NCBI RefSeq assembly: GCF_022376445.1
Contig: NW_025955402.1
Span: 1-30,861 of the forward strand
Length of the DNA: 30,861 nt
From: Fomitopsis serialis
Taxonomy: Eukaryota > Basidiomycota > Agaricomycetes > Polyporales > Fomitopsidaceae
Direction of reading: 5' to 3'
Below the pieces are notes generated by a model, which saw only the letters and a list, made by a program, of their open reading frames with translations, was not told where the DNA came from and did no database searches. This document shows, piece by piece, positions 20,593 to 30,861 of this stretch. The position numbers and the translations under genes were made by a program. Position 1 is the stretch's first letter. Every line of letters starts with the position of its first letter.

Positions 20593-22121
20593 ATGTCCTC
20601 TAGGTCCTCTGCGTCCGCCACCCCTTCGCCTCATACCGGAGGCACCCCCCACCCGCCGCGCGTCGTAGCAGGGCTGCCGCCGCGGGCCTCCACCTCATCT
20701 TCGACTCTGCCTCGGACCGCAACTCGACTCCTGCGCGGACTCGCCGAGCAGCTACTCGGACGCGTCCTTCTCCTCCGTCTCCTCGTCCAGCGGGCCCGCC
20801 ACCCCCCTCAGCCGCCCGTCCTCGCCCGCGATCGTCTCCGCCGCGGAGCACCTGGACAGCGAGGACTGCTGGAACCTCATCCCGTACCACGTCCCCTGGG
20901 CAACGAGTACTGCGACTACACCCCGGGACGCTCCCGGCCCGGACGGCCAGTGCTTCTTCCTCCGCTCGCCCACCCGCTCAAGTACAAGCGCACCGTGCGC
21001 GCATGCACAAAGTGCCGCGACAGGAAGGCGAAGGTACGTCCGCGCCCCGTCCTCCTCTCTTCTCTCCCTGCCCCGTCCGCACCCGCCTCACGCCGCCCGC
21101 GACAGTGCTCGGGCGACCGCCCCCGCGTGCGTGCGCTGCGTGAGCCGCGGCTACATCTGCCAGTACGACCCCGAGGAGCCAAAACGCGCCAAGGGCCCCG
21201 AGCTCGCGCGGCAGCGCCGGCGCGACAAGCCCGACCGCACCGTCTCGCAGTCCACCACGCCCGGCGCGGGCGCGTCGTCGTCGCTGAGCGTGCCGCCGCT
21301 CGCGTCGGACCCCATGCACTTCTCGCCGAAACACGAAGAGGTCGACCTGCTCACGGAGCTCGGTGGGTTCGCGTACCCCTTCACGGACGGCCACGCACAT
21401 GCGGATCCCTGGGCTGCATCGCACGCACCAGGCTGTGCCGCCCGAGGCATCCCACCCAGCTCCGGGCGCGGCAGCGGGCTATCCCATAGCCCCGCCGCAG
21501 GACTCGCCCCGCTCCCACTCCCTGCTCCTCCAGCAAGACGAGACCCACGTCGCGCCCCCGAGCCTGCACATGGACCCCGCGTACTCGTGGCCGTACCCTG
21601 ACCCCGGCGCCGCGGCGCACCCCGACATCCCCGCGTCCGTCCACGCCCCGCGCCCCATGCGCCGCGCGCAGGTGCCCTTCCTCGCCGCGCCTCAGCGCCC
21701 GCAGCCACCCCCGCGGCCGCGCCGCCATCGCGATCCCGCAACCGCCCATCCTCCAGGCCGCCCTGATGCCCGTCGCGGAGCCCGCCCCGGAGCCGCAGCC
21801 GGAGCCCGCATGGCAGAACTACGCGCAGGCGGGGCTCGACGCGTTCGCCGCGCAGTCCGCGCAGGAGCTCGTCCACGGCTACATGGCCGTACGAGTGCGT
21901 GCTTCCCGCCCCTCCCGTGCTGACACCCCGCGCTGACACACGCTCTCATTCTCGACCCGCACAGCTACGCACCCGCATACGCGTACACGCACGCGGCGGC
22001 GCAGGAGCACGCGGCGCAGGCGTACTACGACATGGCGATGTACGGCCAGGACGTCGGCGTCGCGCCCGCGGCGACGTACGGCGCGCCCGCGCCCCCGCCG
22101 TACGTCTCGTACGCCGCATAG
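20593..22121 (+). CDS. Zn2Cys6 transcription factor, with several apparent frameshifts
   Basis: A fungal binuclear-cluster DNA-binding protein. The start MSSRSSASATPSPHTGG at 20593 is Ser-rich. Further on, another frame reads DSPSSYSDASFSSVSSSSG and EDCWNLIPYHVPWG; then NEYCDYTPG and later GPDGQCFFLRSP appear in different frames. The cluster is ACTKCRDRKAK, an intron (GTACGT...GACAG, about 21033-21105), CSGD, then ACVRCVSRGYICQYDPEEP after a shift in a five-C run (21120-21124). The C-terminal half (ASDPMHFSPKHEEVDLLTEL; later QAGLDAFAAQSAQELVHGYM) is Pro/Ala-rich. The last exon ends VSYAA at 22121. At least five single-base changes lie in G/C runs, so it is either a young pseudogene or poorly sequenced. 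The DNA-binding family call is firm; the target is unknown. Confidence 0.75.
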
Positions 22122-22640
22122 GCTTATCTCGCGCTGCTCCCGTCCGCTCGTCGTCCTGCTCTGCTGTTCTCGCCTCGCCTCGCATCCCCCGTACATACGC
22201 CGCCCGTGTATATAGCCTGTACGTGTACCCCCGCCCCCGCCCCGCACTCACCCTCATTGCCACTGCGCCTCGCCCCCGGGATACCGTACCGCGCATCCCC
22301 GGCCGACTGCCTGCTCGCCCATCTATTTATCCTCCTTGTCACATTACCGCCTGCCCGCTTCCACATCCCTCTCTCCCTCCCTCTCCCTCTCTCTGACTCG
22401 TTCTCTGTTTCTGTCTCTCGCTTTGCGTTTGCGTCCGGATCGTTGTTTGGGACACTTGCGGCTCGGTTCGGTTACTTATTTAGTCGCGTCATCATCGTTT
22501 CAAGTTGGTCCGGTTGCATCCATCCCTCCCCCTCCCCACGTCTCTTCCTCGCTCGCTCGTCGCATCCCGCCCAGTACCATACCCGCATCACACACACATA
22601 TATACACACTCGTGTCCTTCTCCCATCGCGCGCGCGCTCG
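22122..22640 (+). other. 3' flank of the transcription factor gene, pyrimidine-rich
   Basis: No coding sequence is seen. The tract holds long C/T runs (22366-22410, CCCTCTCTCCCTCCC-like) and an alternating CACACATATATACACAC stretch near 22590. It probably includes the 3' untranslated region. Positions 22229-22298 occur again at the right end of the window. Confidence 0.45.
22229..22298 (+). repeat. segment duplicated at 30784-30861
   Basis: The sequence CCGCCCCCGCCCCGCACTCA, followed by an ATTGCCACTGC block and a GTACCGCGCATC-like block, reappears in the same orientation at 30784-30861 with small insertions. It lies in the 3' flank of the transcription factor gene. Confidence 0.75.
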
Positions 22641-25600
22641 TAAGTAAGTAAGTCGCAGTGAAACTCGAAACTCGTCCGCGCGTCGTGCGAACGTGGGCGC
22701 GGCCCGCCGCCCGCGCGGTGCTTCTAGCGGGCGCGCCCTGCGTGACGGGGGCGCGGCCCGCCCCTGCACGCGCTGACACATCCCGTCGCGGTCATGGCGC
22801 GTCTGCCCGAGCATCCCGCCGACGTCTGGCAGTGGCGTCGTCGCGAAGGTAACGCTGCTAGCTGGTGGCGCACGGACCCCCTGTGGCGCACACGGCAGGG
22901 GCGGGGCCGTACTGCGTTCATGATAGGGACGCACGGTATGTCCAGACACACACTGGGATTGCGGATAGAGTGGATACGCGCTGGGGCGGCGTGGGGCGAC
23001 GATGCGCCGTCGGTGCCTGTCCGCTGCGCTCGGACTCGGAGCGAGAGCCTGAGCGAGGCTGAGGGCCCGAGGCAGGCACCGAGCAGGTCGAACGGAGGCT
23101 CACGCGGGGGGCGGAGGGCGGAGGAGGTGAACTGCACGCGCGGCGCGAGATCGACGACGCGCCGGGTGCCGATCGACGACGTGTGGCGCAGGTTCATTAA
23201 ACTGATGCGTGGACAGGATGCTGGGAGCCCCGCGCTTCCGCTTCCCTGCGCTCTCTACGCGGGCTTGACGACCATTGCGTTTGTCAGCTGCGGTGCGGTG
23301 CGTCATGGTCGTGTGCGGGTGTCACGGTGCGCCGTTGGGTGTCTTGGGCCATGTCGTGAAGCCATTGAGTCGCGGGTTGCTGTCTTTTCTGTTCTTACCC
23401 TGGGATGGGCATGCACAGGGCGGAGACACGCTGCGGCGGTCCCTCGGGAGTGCAACACGCCTGGTGCGATTGTTCAGTGTTGGTTCGTGTCGTAGATTAT
23501 ATGCTGCTTGCATATTGGAGGCGCAGGGACGGTCAAGTCCTGCGGTTCATTGATGCTGCACCTCCGAGCCCATTCTGAAGCGATCATCGCGTTCACGCAG
23601 GGCAATGACCTGCACAAATGACGATCAATATATGCGTGCCCAGATATTAATCTGCGAGGTAGGCTCGTGTCCCGCCGTTGATGGAGACTGACCTGTGCGA
23701 GCTGGTGTGCCGTTGACGGCTAGCTATATGCCATGGAGAGGCTAACGCTGGACCTGATTGACCTGACCCGGCAATAGGCTACAGATGAATTGCCCTCGCG
23801 CGAATATTCAACATTGTCCTCACAGCAGCCCTCTGGAACGCAGCACCGAGTGGAGGAACACTGGCGCAAGACCGCATCCGCGTCGGTCCGGCAGGTGGAC
23901 CGCAGAGCTCGAGGGGAGCGGGCGACGTCGCCCCGCGAAGCAGGCTACTACTGGCGGTACACGCGGCAGGGATCGTACGTACGGTACGCCTCTCGCAGCC
24001 GACTAGGACTGATGCGGGGTGTGTCGAGCAGGAGGAGCAGGAGTTGCCACCCGACGTGCCCGATATCGGGGGCCTCCCAAATTGCAATTGCACGGCGCAC
24101 GAGCAGCCACGCGTGAGACAGATTCGGACCGTGCAGCGCGATCGTTGCCGCACGCCCTACGTGCGCGCGCGGGCCCTCCCTCCTCACGCAGCCGCTTGCG
24201 ACGCTGAGAGCGGGATGGGCCGTGCGCGGGCACGTACGAGCGCAGACAAGGACAAGGCGGCTCCCGTGCGAAGCGTGATACGCGCATTCGTGGGACGCGC
24301 ACGCCGGACGTGGACGAGTCTGCGTACGCATGCAGTGCTGTTGGTTGCCAGACGGCGCGGCCCGCGCCAGATCCATCCTGGCCTCGAGGCTCCTCGAGGG
24401 GCTGCGAACCGCGCGAGCGTCGGAAGCGAACAGCAGCCACCCCCGCGCGACATGCGTGGCCCGCCACGGTTGGGCCCGCCGTCGCGTCCGCCGCCGCTCG
24501 GTGCACAGACGGTCGGCGAGGCCCCGCGCAGCCGTGGGCGGTGTGCGCCACTGGGCGGGACAGATGCATACGGGCGATCGCCAGTACGCGTGCGCGATCG
24601 CATCACCCGCCTATCCCCGCGCGCTCCTCCCGCCTTCTCCTTCTCCATCTGTACCGATCCCCACCGTGCCCGCCTGCACCCTCCGTCCGCAACGAGCTCT
24701 TCTCTGCCCCGCGCGTCCTGGTTAGCGCACCGCTACACGGCGACAATGGCTGCCATCCGCGTCGAGGCCCACGTCCAGAAAAACTTCCACCGCGTCGATC
24801 GCAACGACCCGGTGCTCGCCCCACCCCCAGGCCCGTACGTCCCTCCAGCCGCCATCCATGCGCTCGACCGTCATCCGTACGCTGCCCCGCTCGGCCCCAG
24901 TCCTAAAGGCGTCACACACCGGCCCATACCTGCGAGCTGCGCGCGCTCCCCTGCGGAGGGGACTGGCCGCGAACTTGAAGCCTGGTTAGGAGAAGGCTCC
25001 CGTGATTTCTTGTCGCCCTGGGTAGACCGCGGTGCGTCCGTGTCCACGTACGTGCTTCTCCGCTCCGTCTGCGCCCCCGCCCGAGCAGACGGACGTCAAG
25101 CAGCTCGCAAACCCGACGGACGACTCACAGGAACAGAAGAGCGAGGGCGCCGCGCGCCGGGCCATGCGCACGAGGCCGGGGACCGTGGCGTTCCGTACGC
25201 ACTGTATGTCGTGCAGGTGCCAGACGAGCGCGCCGAGTTGCACGGCCTCCGTGGGGGTGCACGGGCGGTGCGCGTCGAGTGCGCATGGCTGGCTGGTTCA
25301 TAGCTGGACCGGACTGGGGAGTGCACGCCAGACTTGTGTGCGCCACGCTTGTGTGGTCCGGCGCCGAACCACTCTCTGCCAAGCACTGCGCCCGTCCACC
25401 GTGGCATCTCAGTGTCCATCGCAGAGACCCACACCCGCGACGCACAGTGCACGACCTCCCATCCGGACTGCAGGCCCCTCCGCGAACGAACGACCGCCGC
25501 CGCGTCGCGCGCCCACTGCCGCTGCATCGTACGCACGTACTACTACGTCCCCGCTAAGCTAAGCGACGCGCACACAGCCCGATCCGCGAGAAGCGGCCCA

Positions 25601-26817
25601 GTGGCCCCGCTAGGCCGATCCACCAAAGCCCGCTGGGGTTCTCTGGAGAGCCTTCTAGTCGCACAGACGATCGTAATCGCAAACGCGCCCCCTCCCCCTG
25701 GCACGTCGTGGTACGTACGCGGCTGTGTGGTTATTCTGCGGGTGTGCTGATGCACGGGCATGATCTGATTCGCACCGCGTTTCCTTCAAGTGCTTCCTGC
25801 CCTCAGGCTCTCGATGGGCGTGCTGGGCTAGCCGACGGCAGGGTTGGCATGGGTCGGGGTCGTGCACCCACCTGCGCTCGAACGTCTACTTACGTAGGGA
25901 GGGGGAGGGGTGCGCCCGGCGGCACGTACGATCACGCACCCTACCGCGGGCCCGAGCTGCGTACTCCCCATATCAACAGTTAGATCTCACACGGCGCCGG
26001 CCTGCGCGAAGTCCAAGCACGCCGCTCGTCGACGGGAGTGACTTGGGCGCCCTCCCGCTCAGGCAAGCGCAGCCCGCCGCGGCGGGTCCGATCTCCCATC
26101 CGCATCAGCGATCGCAGTGCAGGTCCCAGTCCCGAGTCTCCGCACAGATTCGCCCAGTTCGAAGTGTCATGGCATGCAGGCTTCGAGCTCGCCGTCAGCC
26201 TTAGGCATCTGTATCAGGCCCAGGGACGACCGCGCGACTGTGCGATTGGATGGAAGGCACAGGGCGTCCCGGACTCGGACTCGAAGGCGACTCGTCTGTA
26301 GTAGCACTGGCACTCCATGTGTATTGATAACAGACGAGACCATTGACAAGACTACTACATATCTGCGCAGAAGGGGAATGGGGACTCGGGTGTCGAAACT
26401 GAGTACGGACTCGGGAGGGGCCCGACGGCGAGGGCTACCGGCGGAACCGACGACGGACGCCAATCTGAGTCGTTTGACTCTTTGAGAACGGGAGAAGGCC
26501 AGGCGGGGCGCGATGTTGCTGCGCGGCCTGGGTAGGGGGAGGGGGAAGGCGCTGCTGAGGAGGTGGGCTGGGCGATGAGTGGGGGCGCGGTCCGTGACTC
26601 GGATCAGAGAATGGTGGCGGCGGGTCCCAGTACATACATAGCAGCGCACGGACAATGACACCGTGCCGAACACGCACACTAAGCAGGGCCAATTATCATA
26701 GCATCCCAAACCGCGACTACTACATACTGCAAATCCAAGTCAACACCCATCGCCGCAGCCCGGACGCACGCACGCACCAACGAATAAATATAAGCCCACC
26801 CGGCGCGGCGGTGCGGC
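22641..26817. other. GC-rich tract without recognisable genes
   Basis: Very GC-rich sequence keeps many frames open by chance, including a plus frame of 419 codons (24044-25303) and one of 233 codons (22794-23495). Neither shows a known domain, and amino-acid use is dominated by Arg, Ala, Pro and Gly, as expected from composition. The best candidate for a real start is 24747, where ATGGCTGCCATCCG follows a pyrimidine-rich leader and reads MAAIRVEAHVQKNFHRVDRN, but I cannot extend it into a family. A GTAA tandem repeat sits at 22640-22653. From 26530 to 26600 the plus strand is purine-rich. Confidence 0.35.
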
Positions 26818-27711
26818 TCACCAGACGCTCTGCTGCTGGGGCGGCGCGGGGCTGCTCGGGATGCTCTGCGGGAGGACGGTGCTCCGGGCCGCCTCCTTGA
26901 ACGCGTCCGTGTCCTTGCGGTACTCGATCTTCTCGACGCGCAAGCGCTGTCTAGTGGAACGCGGTGTCTGGCTGGGATTCTGCGGAGGCGGGGAATGCAC
27001 AGAGGCGTACTGTTTCGCGGCCCAGGGATGCAGCGAATTCGCGTGCATCAGGGCGGCGCGGGTATCGCGAGACGGGCAGAGTAGGCAGCCAAGCTCCACC
27101 GCGCGAGGGCTGGACGAGTCTATCCGCACACAGACGGCAGGTCACAGAACCGAAAAATCACCCATTGACGGAGCCTATCCACCCCCCGTCGCGGACCCAG
27201 GGTTCACGAAAAAGCGGTTGTCATACTCGACCGCCTGGAATCTGCGGGATGGACATGCATGAGAGCGGAGCGCCGCCCGGAAGAGGGCGCACGCACGTAT
27301 GTGTATGCCCCGAGATCGGCACGTCGACGTCCAGCTGCCGCGCGATGGCGTTGAGCGAGTCGAGGTCGCCCGTCGGTATGCACTGGTGCCCGTGCACGAC
27401 GTCAATCCGGATCGGCGCGTGCGTCACCGTCGCCGACAGCGGGAAGTTGCTCTGCCCTCGCCCGCATCCTCATCAGCGCACACCATACACCCACAGGGGA
27501 AACGCGAACACACCTCGTCGTAGTCGCCGCGGACGACGTGCACGTCGGGCGCGACGCTGCGGAGGTACTCGAAGGTCTCGCGGTCGCAGACGTTGCCCGT
27601 GCAGAGGATCTGCTGGATCTTGCCGGGCACGAGGAGCTTCTTGAACTTGGCGGGGAGGGCGTGCACCCTGTGCGGGATGTGGAGGTCGCCGATGACGAGC
27701 ACGAGCACGAT
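26818..27711 (-). CDS. VPS29: VPS29 retromer subunit, start and middle exon apparently damaged
   Basis: VPS29 is the metallophosphoesterase-fold subunit of the retromer, which recycles cargo from endosomes to the Golgi. Minus-strand exons 27711-27514 and 27451-27297 and one from 27241 read [89 protein letters not shown] and [14 protein letters not shown], all signature stretches, with clean GT-AG introns. The C-terminal [16 protein letters not shown] to QQQSVW (stop at 26818) is also clear. Two problems are visible. The codon where the family starts with Met is ATC. After GSATGG the frame ends in TAG, and the usual SFALMDIQG...VVTYVYQL stretch cannot be found intact. Either it is a broken copy or the sequence is faulty here. 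Confidence 0.78.
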
Positions 27712-27856
27712 CGCTACGGTGGGCGCATTGTCGGGGTGGTCGTGGGTGGACGGTTCGCGGCGGGTCGAGCAGAGCGGCGCGGTGGCTGCGCCGTGCCCCG
27801 GGTGGGGATGCGCAATGGGCCCGCAAAATAGCCTTAGCGCGCGGCCTAACGCCTTA

Positions 27857-28071
27857 CTGTATCGGGCCGGGATCTCGGCCAGACAGGGTACTCGGTCAGT
27901 CGACCACCATGGGCTCATTCCTAAAGTTAATTACAAGAAAAACATATCAGGAGGTAGAGGAGGATTGTGAGAGACGACTGGTATGCGTAATCTGTCGTAA
28001 GACTGGGAACTGAGCCTACGGCACTCGACTGACCGAGTACCATGTCCGGCCGAGATCCCGGCCCGATACAG
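27857..28071. mobile_element. MITE-like non-autonomous DNA transposon with TA target duplication
   Basis: The first 47 bases (27857-27903) and the last 47 (28025-28071) are inverted repeats with only two mismatches, starting CTGTATCGGGCCGGGATCTC. A weaker match extends about 14 bases further inwards. The element is 215 bp, has no coding capacity, and is flanked on both sides by TA (27855-27856 and 28072-28073), consistent with TA-targeting transposons such as Tc1/mariner. It could fold into a long hairpin. It lies between the start of VPS29 and the right arm of the inverted duplication. The superfamily assignment is inference. Confidence 0.85.
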
Positions 28072-28139
28072 TAGTCTCTTATCTGATCTAAATCGTACAG
28101 ACTGGATTATGCTTTCCCTCCGTCGACAAAGTCGCTGCG

Positions 28140-29766
28140 ATGGCCTCTCAACGCGTATCTTTTGAGGAAAATGTTTTGTCTACGGTAGCCTGAAGCCGGC
28201 CACCGTCGTCGTAGACGCGCGCGGCAGGCAAGATCACTGAAGTCCATGACGATGTACGCGACCAGGCGAGCTTTCCAGACGTGGAGCACGCCAACTGGAT
28301 CGATGCTGGAGACAAGTGCATTCTCCCCGGTCTCGTAGAGTGGGTCATTTCCAGCCGGAAATCTGCACGCAGCTCATGAAGCCGGAACCAGCGTCCACGT
28401 CCACCTCAATGAGCCAGGCCGGACGGACTGGGAAGGATTCTGGACGGGCACGCGTGCTGCGGCGTCTGGCGGTGTCACGACAGTCGTGGATATGCCCTTG
28501 AATTCCATTCCTCCGACCACGACGGTGGCGAACCTCGAGGAGAAACGTGCGGCTGCGAAGGGTCAGTGCTGGACGGATGTCGCCTTCTGGGGCGGTGTGA
28601 TTCCCGGAAATTCAGGTAAGGCGTCCGCCCTTCCACAGTACCGAGCATGTCTACTCACGGAGCAGCACGGCAGGCTCATTTACGACCACTGATCGATGCT
28701 GGCGTGAAAGGCTTCAAGTGCTTCCTGATCGAGAGCGGTGTGGACGTATGTTCTGTTACTAGTCCACCGCACTCCGCCCTCTCATGCCTTGGCAGGAATT
28801 CCCGTGTGTGAATGAGACGGATCTCCGCTCGCCATGGACCAACTGAGAGTGTGTCCATTCCGCGAGCCATGACCCGCACTTTTATAATGACATACCGCAT
28901 ACAGGACGCACCCACCGTCCTCTGCTTTCACGCCGAGCTCGACAAACACAGCCATCCAGCCCCCACCGCAGATCCAACGGAGTACAACACGTTCCTCACT
29001 TCGCGCCCGCAGCAGCTTGAGGTCGACGCCATCGCGCTCATCACGACCCTCCAGAAGCAATACCCCTCCCTCCGGTTACACATCGTCCACCTCTCCGCCG
29101 CCTCCGCGCTCCCGCTAATCCGCGCTGCCAAAGCGTCGGGCCTCCCACTGCGGTCGAGACGTGTTTTCACTACTCTGCCTAACGCAGAGCAGATCCCCGC
29201 CGGCCGCCCGAGTTCAAGTGCTGCCCACCCGTGCGCCGAGGAGGGCAACCGCGCCGCGCTGTGGATGCGCTGCTAGAGGGTACAATCGACTGTGTCGTGA
29301 GCGACCACAGCCCGTGCGTTGCGAGTCTGAAAAGGTTGGAGGACGGGGACATCATGAAGGCGTGGGGCGGTATCAGTACGCTCGGGCTGGGGCTGAGTTT
29401 GTTGTGGACGGAGGGGAAGAAGCACGGCGTGGGGATCGAGAGGATCGTGATTGGTGCGCGGTGAAGACGCGAAGCATGCGGGTTGGCCGGGAGGAAGGGC
29501 GCGCTGGAGGTGGGGTACGACGCGGATCTGATCGTCTGGGATCCGAAGGAGGAGTTCACGGTAGGCCGTCCTCCTGTCAGACTCTGTCGGAAGCTGAATG
29601 GTGTGCGCAGGTGACAAGGGATCGTTGAACTTCAAGAATAAGCTCACCCCGTACGAGGGCCTGAAGTGCAGGGACGAGTGCAGGAGACCTACGTACGAGG
29701 CCAGCTCGTGTACGACCGTGCGGGTGGTACGTTCGAAGGATTGCAGCCCGTCGGGCAGCTACTATA
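28140..29766 (+). pseudogene. allantoinase pseudogene
   Basis: The six exons and most splice sites of the intact gene can be followed from ATGGCCTCTCAACGCG (28140) to the TAG at 29764-29766. The frame is broken repeatedly. Exon 1 has a lost base near GAAAATGTTTTGTC and an added base near GACGCGCGCGGC. In exon 5 several indels fall between GLPL and the GNRAALW region (about 29147-29280). Later parts such as [13 protein letters not shown] and [14 protein letters not shown] remain readable. No product is expected. Confidence 0.88.
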
Positions 29767-29861
29767 GCTTCGGACCCAAAGGGACACGAATATGAACGAT
29801 AAATCTTTGTCTGTACTGCAGATGCTTAAACACAGACTAACTGCACAGGTGCTCCCAAACT

Positions 29862-30783
29862 TCAATGATCACGCCGCATCTTGTCGCGCAGCCGCATGAG
29901 CGCCTTTCCGAGCTCGTTCCTTCCTTGACCATCGTGTCCACATCCCCAGAAGGAGTCGACCTGTTTGGATGATGAGCGTCGGGCCTAGTCATCGCGAGCA
30001 AGGTCCATACCGGACTGTCCTCAATGAGTTCGGCATCACCCGTTCCAAGGAGCATGTCTCTCAACTCCGAATGCTGGGTGAACTTGGCCTCAAGACCGCG
30101 TCCATGACGCCCACGTTGACATCAAACCAGTCCGTGCGCTGGAATTTACGATAGCGCCCCGCTTCCTCGAGGGCAGCGCGGGCGCTGGGAGGTGGCGGAC
30201 TCGTTCAGCTAGTTCTGGCTGAGTGTCTATGAACTTGTGAGCTTGGAAAACTGTATGCGATCCGTGGCTTAATGAGAGGGCTGATAGCTGTTCACTAGAT
30301 CTGAATGGACGTACGGTGCTCCGCGGTCGGGTACCGGTTGTTATCCCATTGGATAGGAGTCCCGGCGAAGTTAGTAAATCTGAAAAGGTCGGTCAAGTTC
30401 GCCTTTGTATGTTCACATAGAACATGAAGACATACTCATAAGATGGGTCGTGACGGTGATAGAAGAGGATTGGGACGGTAACTTTTGCCTCAGGCAAGGG
30501 CAAATGTGGCTCGGGAGAAACCGCCCGCGGATGCACTGGGCAAGGCGCTCGCCTTCATGACTCCGCGTCCGTCTGCGAGACCAGATCAGAACTGGTTTTC
30601 GCCACTTTGGCCCCACCACACACCTCGTCTTTGTGTCTCATATTGATGTCCGCGGGACTGGGCGATCGCTCAGAGCGGTGTCTGCGTGACTCGGCTGAGG
30701 CCGACGTGGTTCCCTGACTGCGACGTTGACTCGGATGCGCTCGAGTCGATCTCGTTGACTCGTTGCTGCCTGAAGGCCTCTAG
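29862..30783 (-). pseudogene. NADAR-domain pseudogene N4 (5'-truncated)
   Basis: Inverted copy of N3. The last exon (stop at 29864-29862) and exon 4 with LRDMLLGTG and LIEDS are readable, and the same base as in N3 is missing between MDAVL and EAKF (near 30091). Two further single-base losses lie in exon 2. The copy stops at 30783, inside exon 1, so the start codon and membrane segment are absent. It cannot encode the full protein. Confidence 0.83.
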
Positions 30784-30861
30784 CTAACCCCGCCCCCGCC
30801 CCGCACTCATCCTCGCCTTCATTGCCACTGCCCCCGCCCCTGGGAATACTGTACGCGCATC
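30784..30861 (+). repeat. second copy of the transcription factor 3' flank segment
   Basis: Matches 22229-22298 in the same orientation, with short insertions (for example GCCTTC after CATCCTC). It directly abuts the broken end of the inverted duplication and runs off the window. Confidence 0.75.

Larger units (their letters stand above)
28118..30783 (-). repeat. right arm of large inverted duplication (allantoinase-NADAR)
   Basis: Reverse-complement copy of 9937-12620. It carries the decayed allantoinase (plus) and the 5'-truncated NADAR N4 (minus). More single-base indels have accumulated than in the left arm. It starts about 45 bases after the MITE and ends at 30783, where the sequence changes to a copy of the transcription factor's 3' flank. 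Confidence 0.85.

Noticed and set aside
22360..22410. C/T-rich tract as a microsatellite of interest
   Set aside because: Pyrimidine-rich tracts are common near fungal transcript starts and ends, and the run is irregular.
22794..23495. 233-codon plus frame
   Set aside because: Same composition effect; no motif, no introns, no similarity I recognise.
24044..25303. Longest open frame in the window (419 codons, plus)
   Set aside because: It lies in very GC-rich DNA, is dominated by Arg/Pro/Ala/Gly, has no domain, and overlaps similar long frames on both strands. It is most likely open by composition.
1..30861. CRISPR arrays, tRNA or rRNA genes
   Set aside because: No regularly spaced short repeats, cloverleaf-like sequences or rRNA signatures were seen on either strand.

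Overview
The window looks like nuclear DNA of a basidiomycete fungus, probably an Agaricomycete of the polypore kind (inference). Genes are cut by many GT-AG introns of about 50-67 bases, the recognisable proteins are typical of mushroom-forming fungi, and much of the sequence consists of decayed or duplicated gene copies. I see no bacterial operons, rRNA, tRNA or CRISPR. All exon models below were assembled by reading splice sites and frame by eye.

Left region (1-12.6 kb). This is a cluster of three gene families. (1) Three PARP-like ADP-ribosyltransferase genes, all on the minus strand: copy A (cut by the window edge), copy B (intact, 12 exons, 368 residues) and copy C (12 exons, one apparent 1-base loss). 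Each has N-terminal Cys/His zinc-binding modules; B and C also show a C-terminal PARP fold with an H-Y-E triad. (2) NADAR-domain genes (the YbiA-like ADP-ribose/N-glycosidase family): N1 broken, N2 intact with an N-terminal membrane segment, and N3 with one frameshift. (3) Allantoinase: a decayed fragment and one intact six-exon gene. The order PARP(-)/NADAR(+)/allantoinase(-) occurs twice, so the linkage is older than the local duplication. An ADP-ribose writer next to an ADP-ribose-acting NADAR enzyme is the most interesting system here.

Middle (12.6-20.6 kb). Mostly sequence in which I recognise no gene, except an intact three-exon roadblock-type dynein light chain at 18.85-19.37 kb.

Right region (20.6-30.9 kb). 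A GC-rich Zn2Cys6 transcription factor gene carries several apparent frameshifts. A GC-rich tract of about 4.5 kb without recognisable genes follows, then a retromer VPS29 gene (minus) with no ATG at the expected start and an unresolved middle exon. A 215-bp MITE-like element with TA target duplications lies just upstream of VPS29. The window ends with an inverted, more decayed duplicate of the NADAR-allantoinase pair. That copy breaks inside NADAR exon 1 and is joined to a second copy of the transcription factor's 3' flank.

PARP proteins transfer ADP-ribose from NAD+, and NADAR proteins act on ADP-ribose conjugates and related N-glycosides. Allantoinase opens the allantoin ring in purine breakdown. 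Whether these work together here is inference. The many single-base gaps in G/C runs on the right could be real decay or assembly error.
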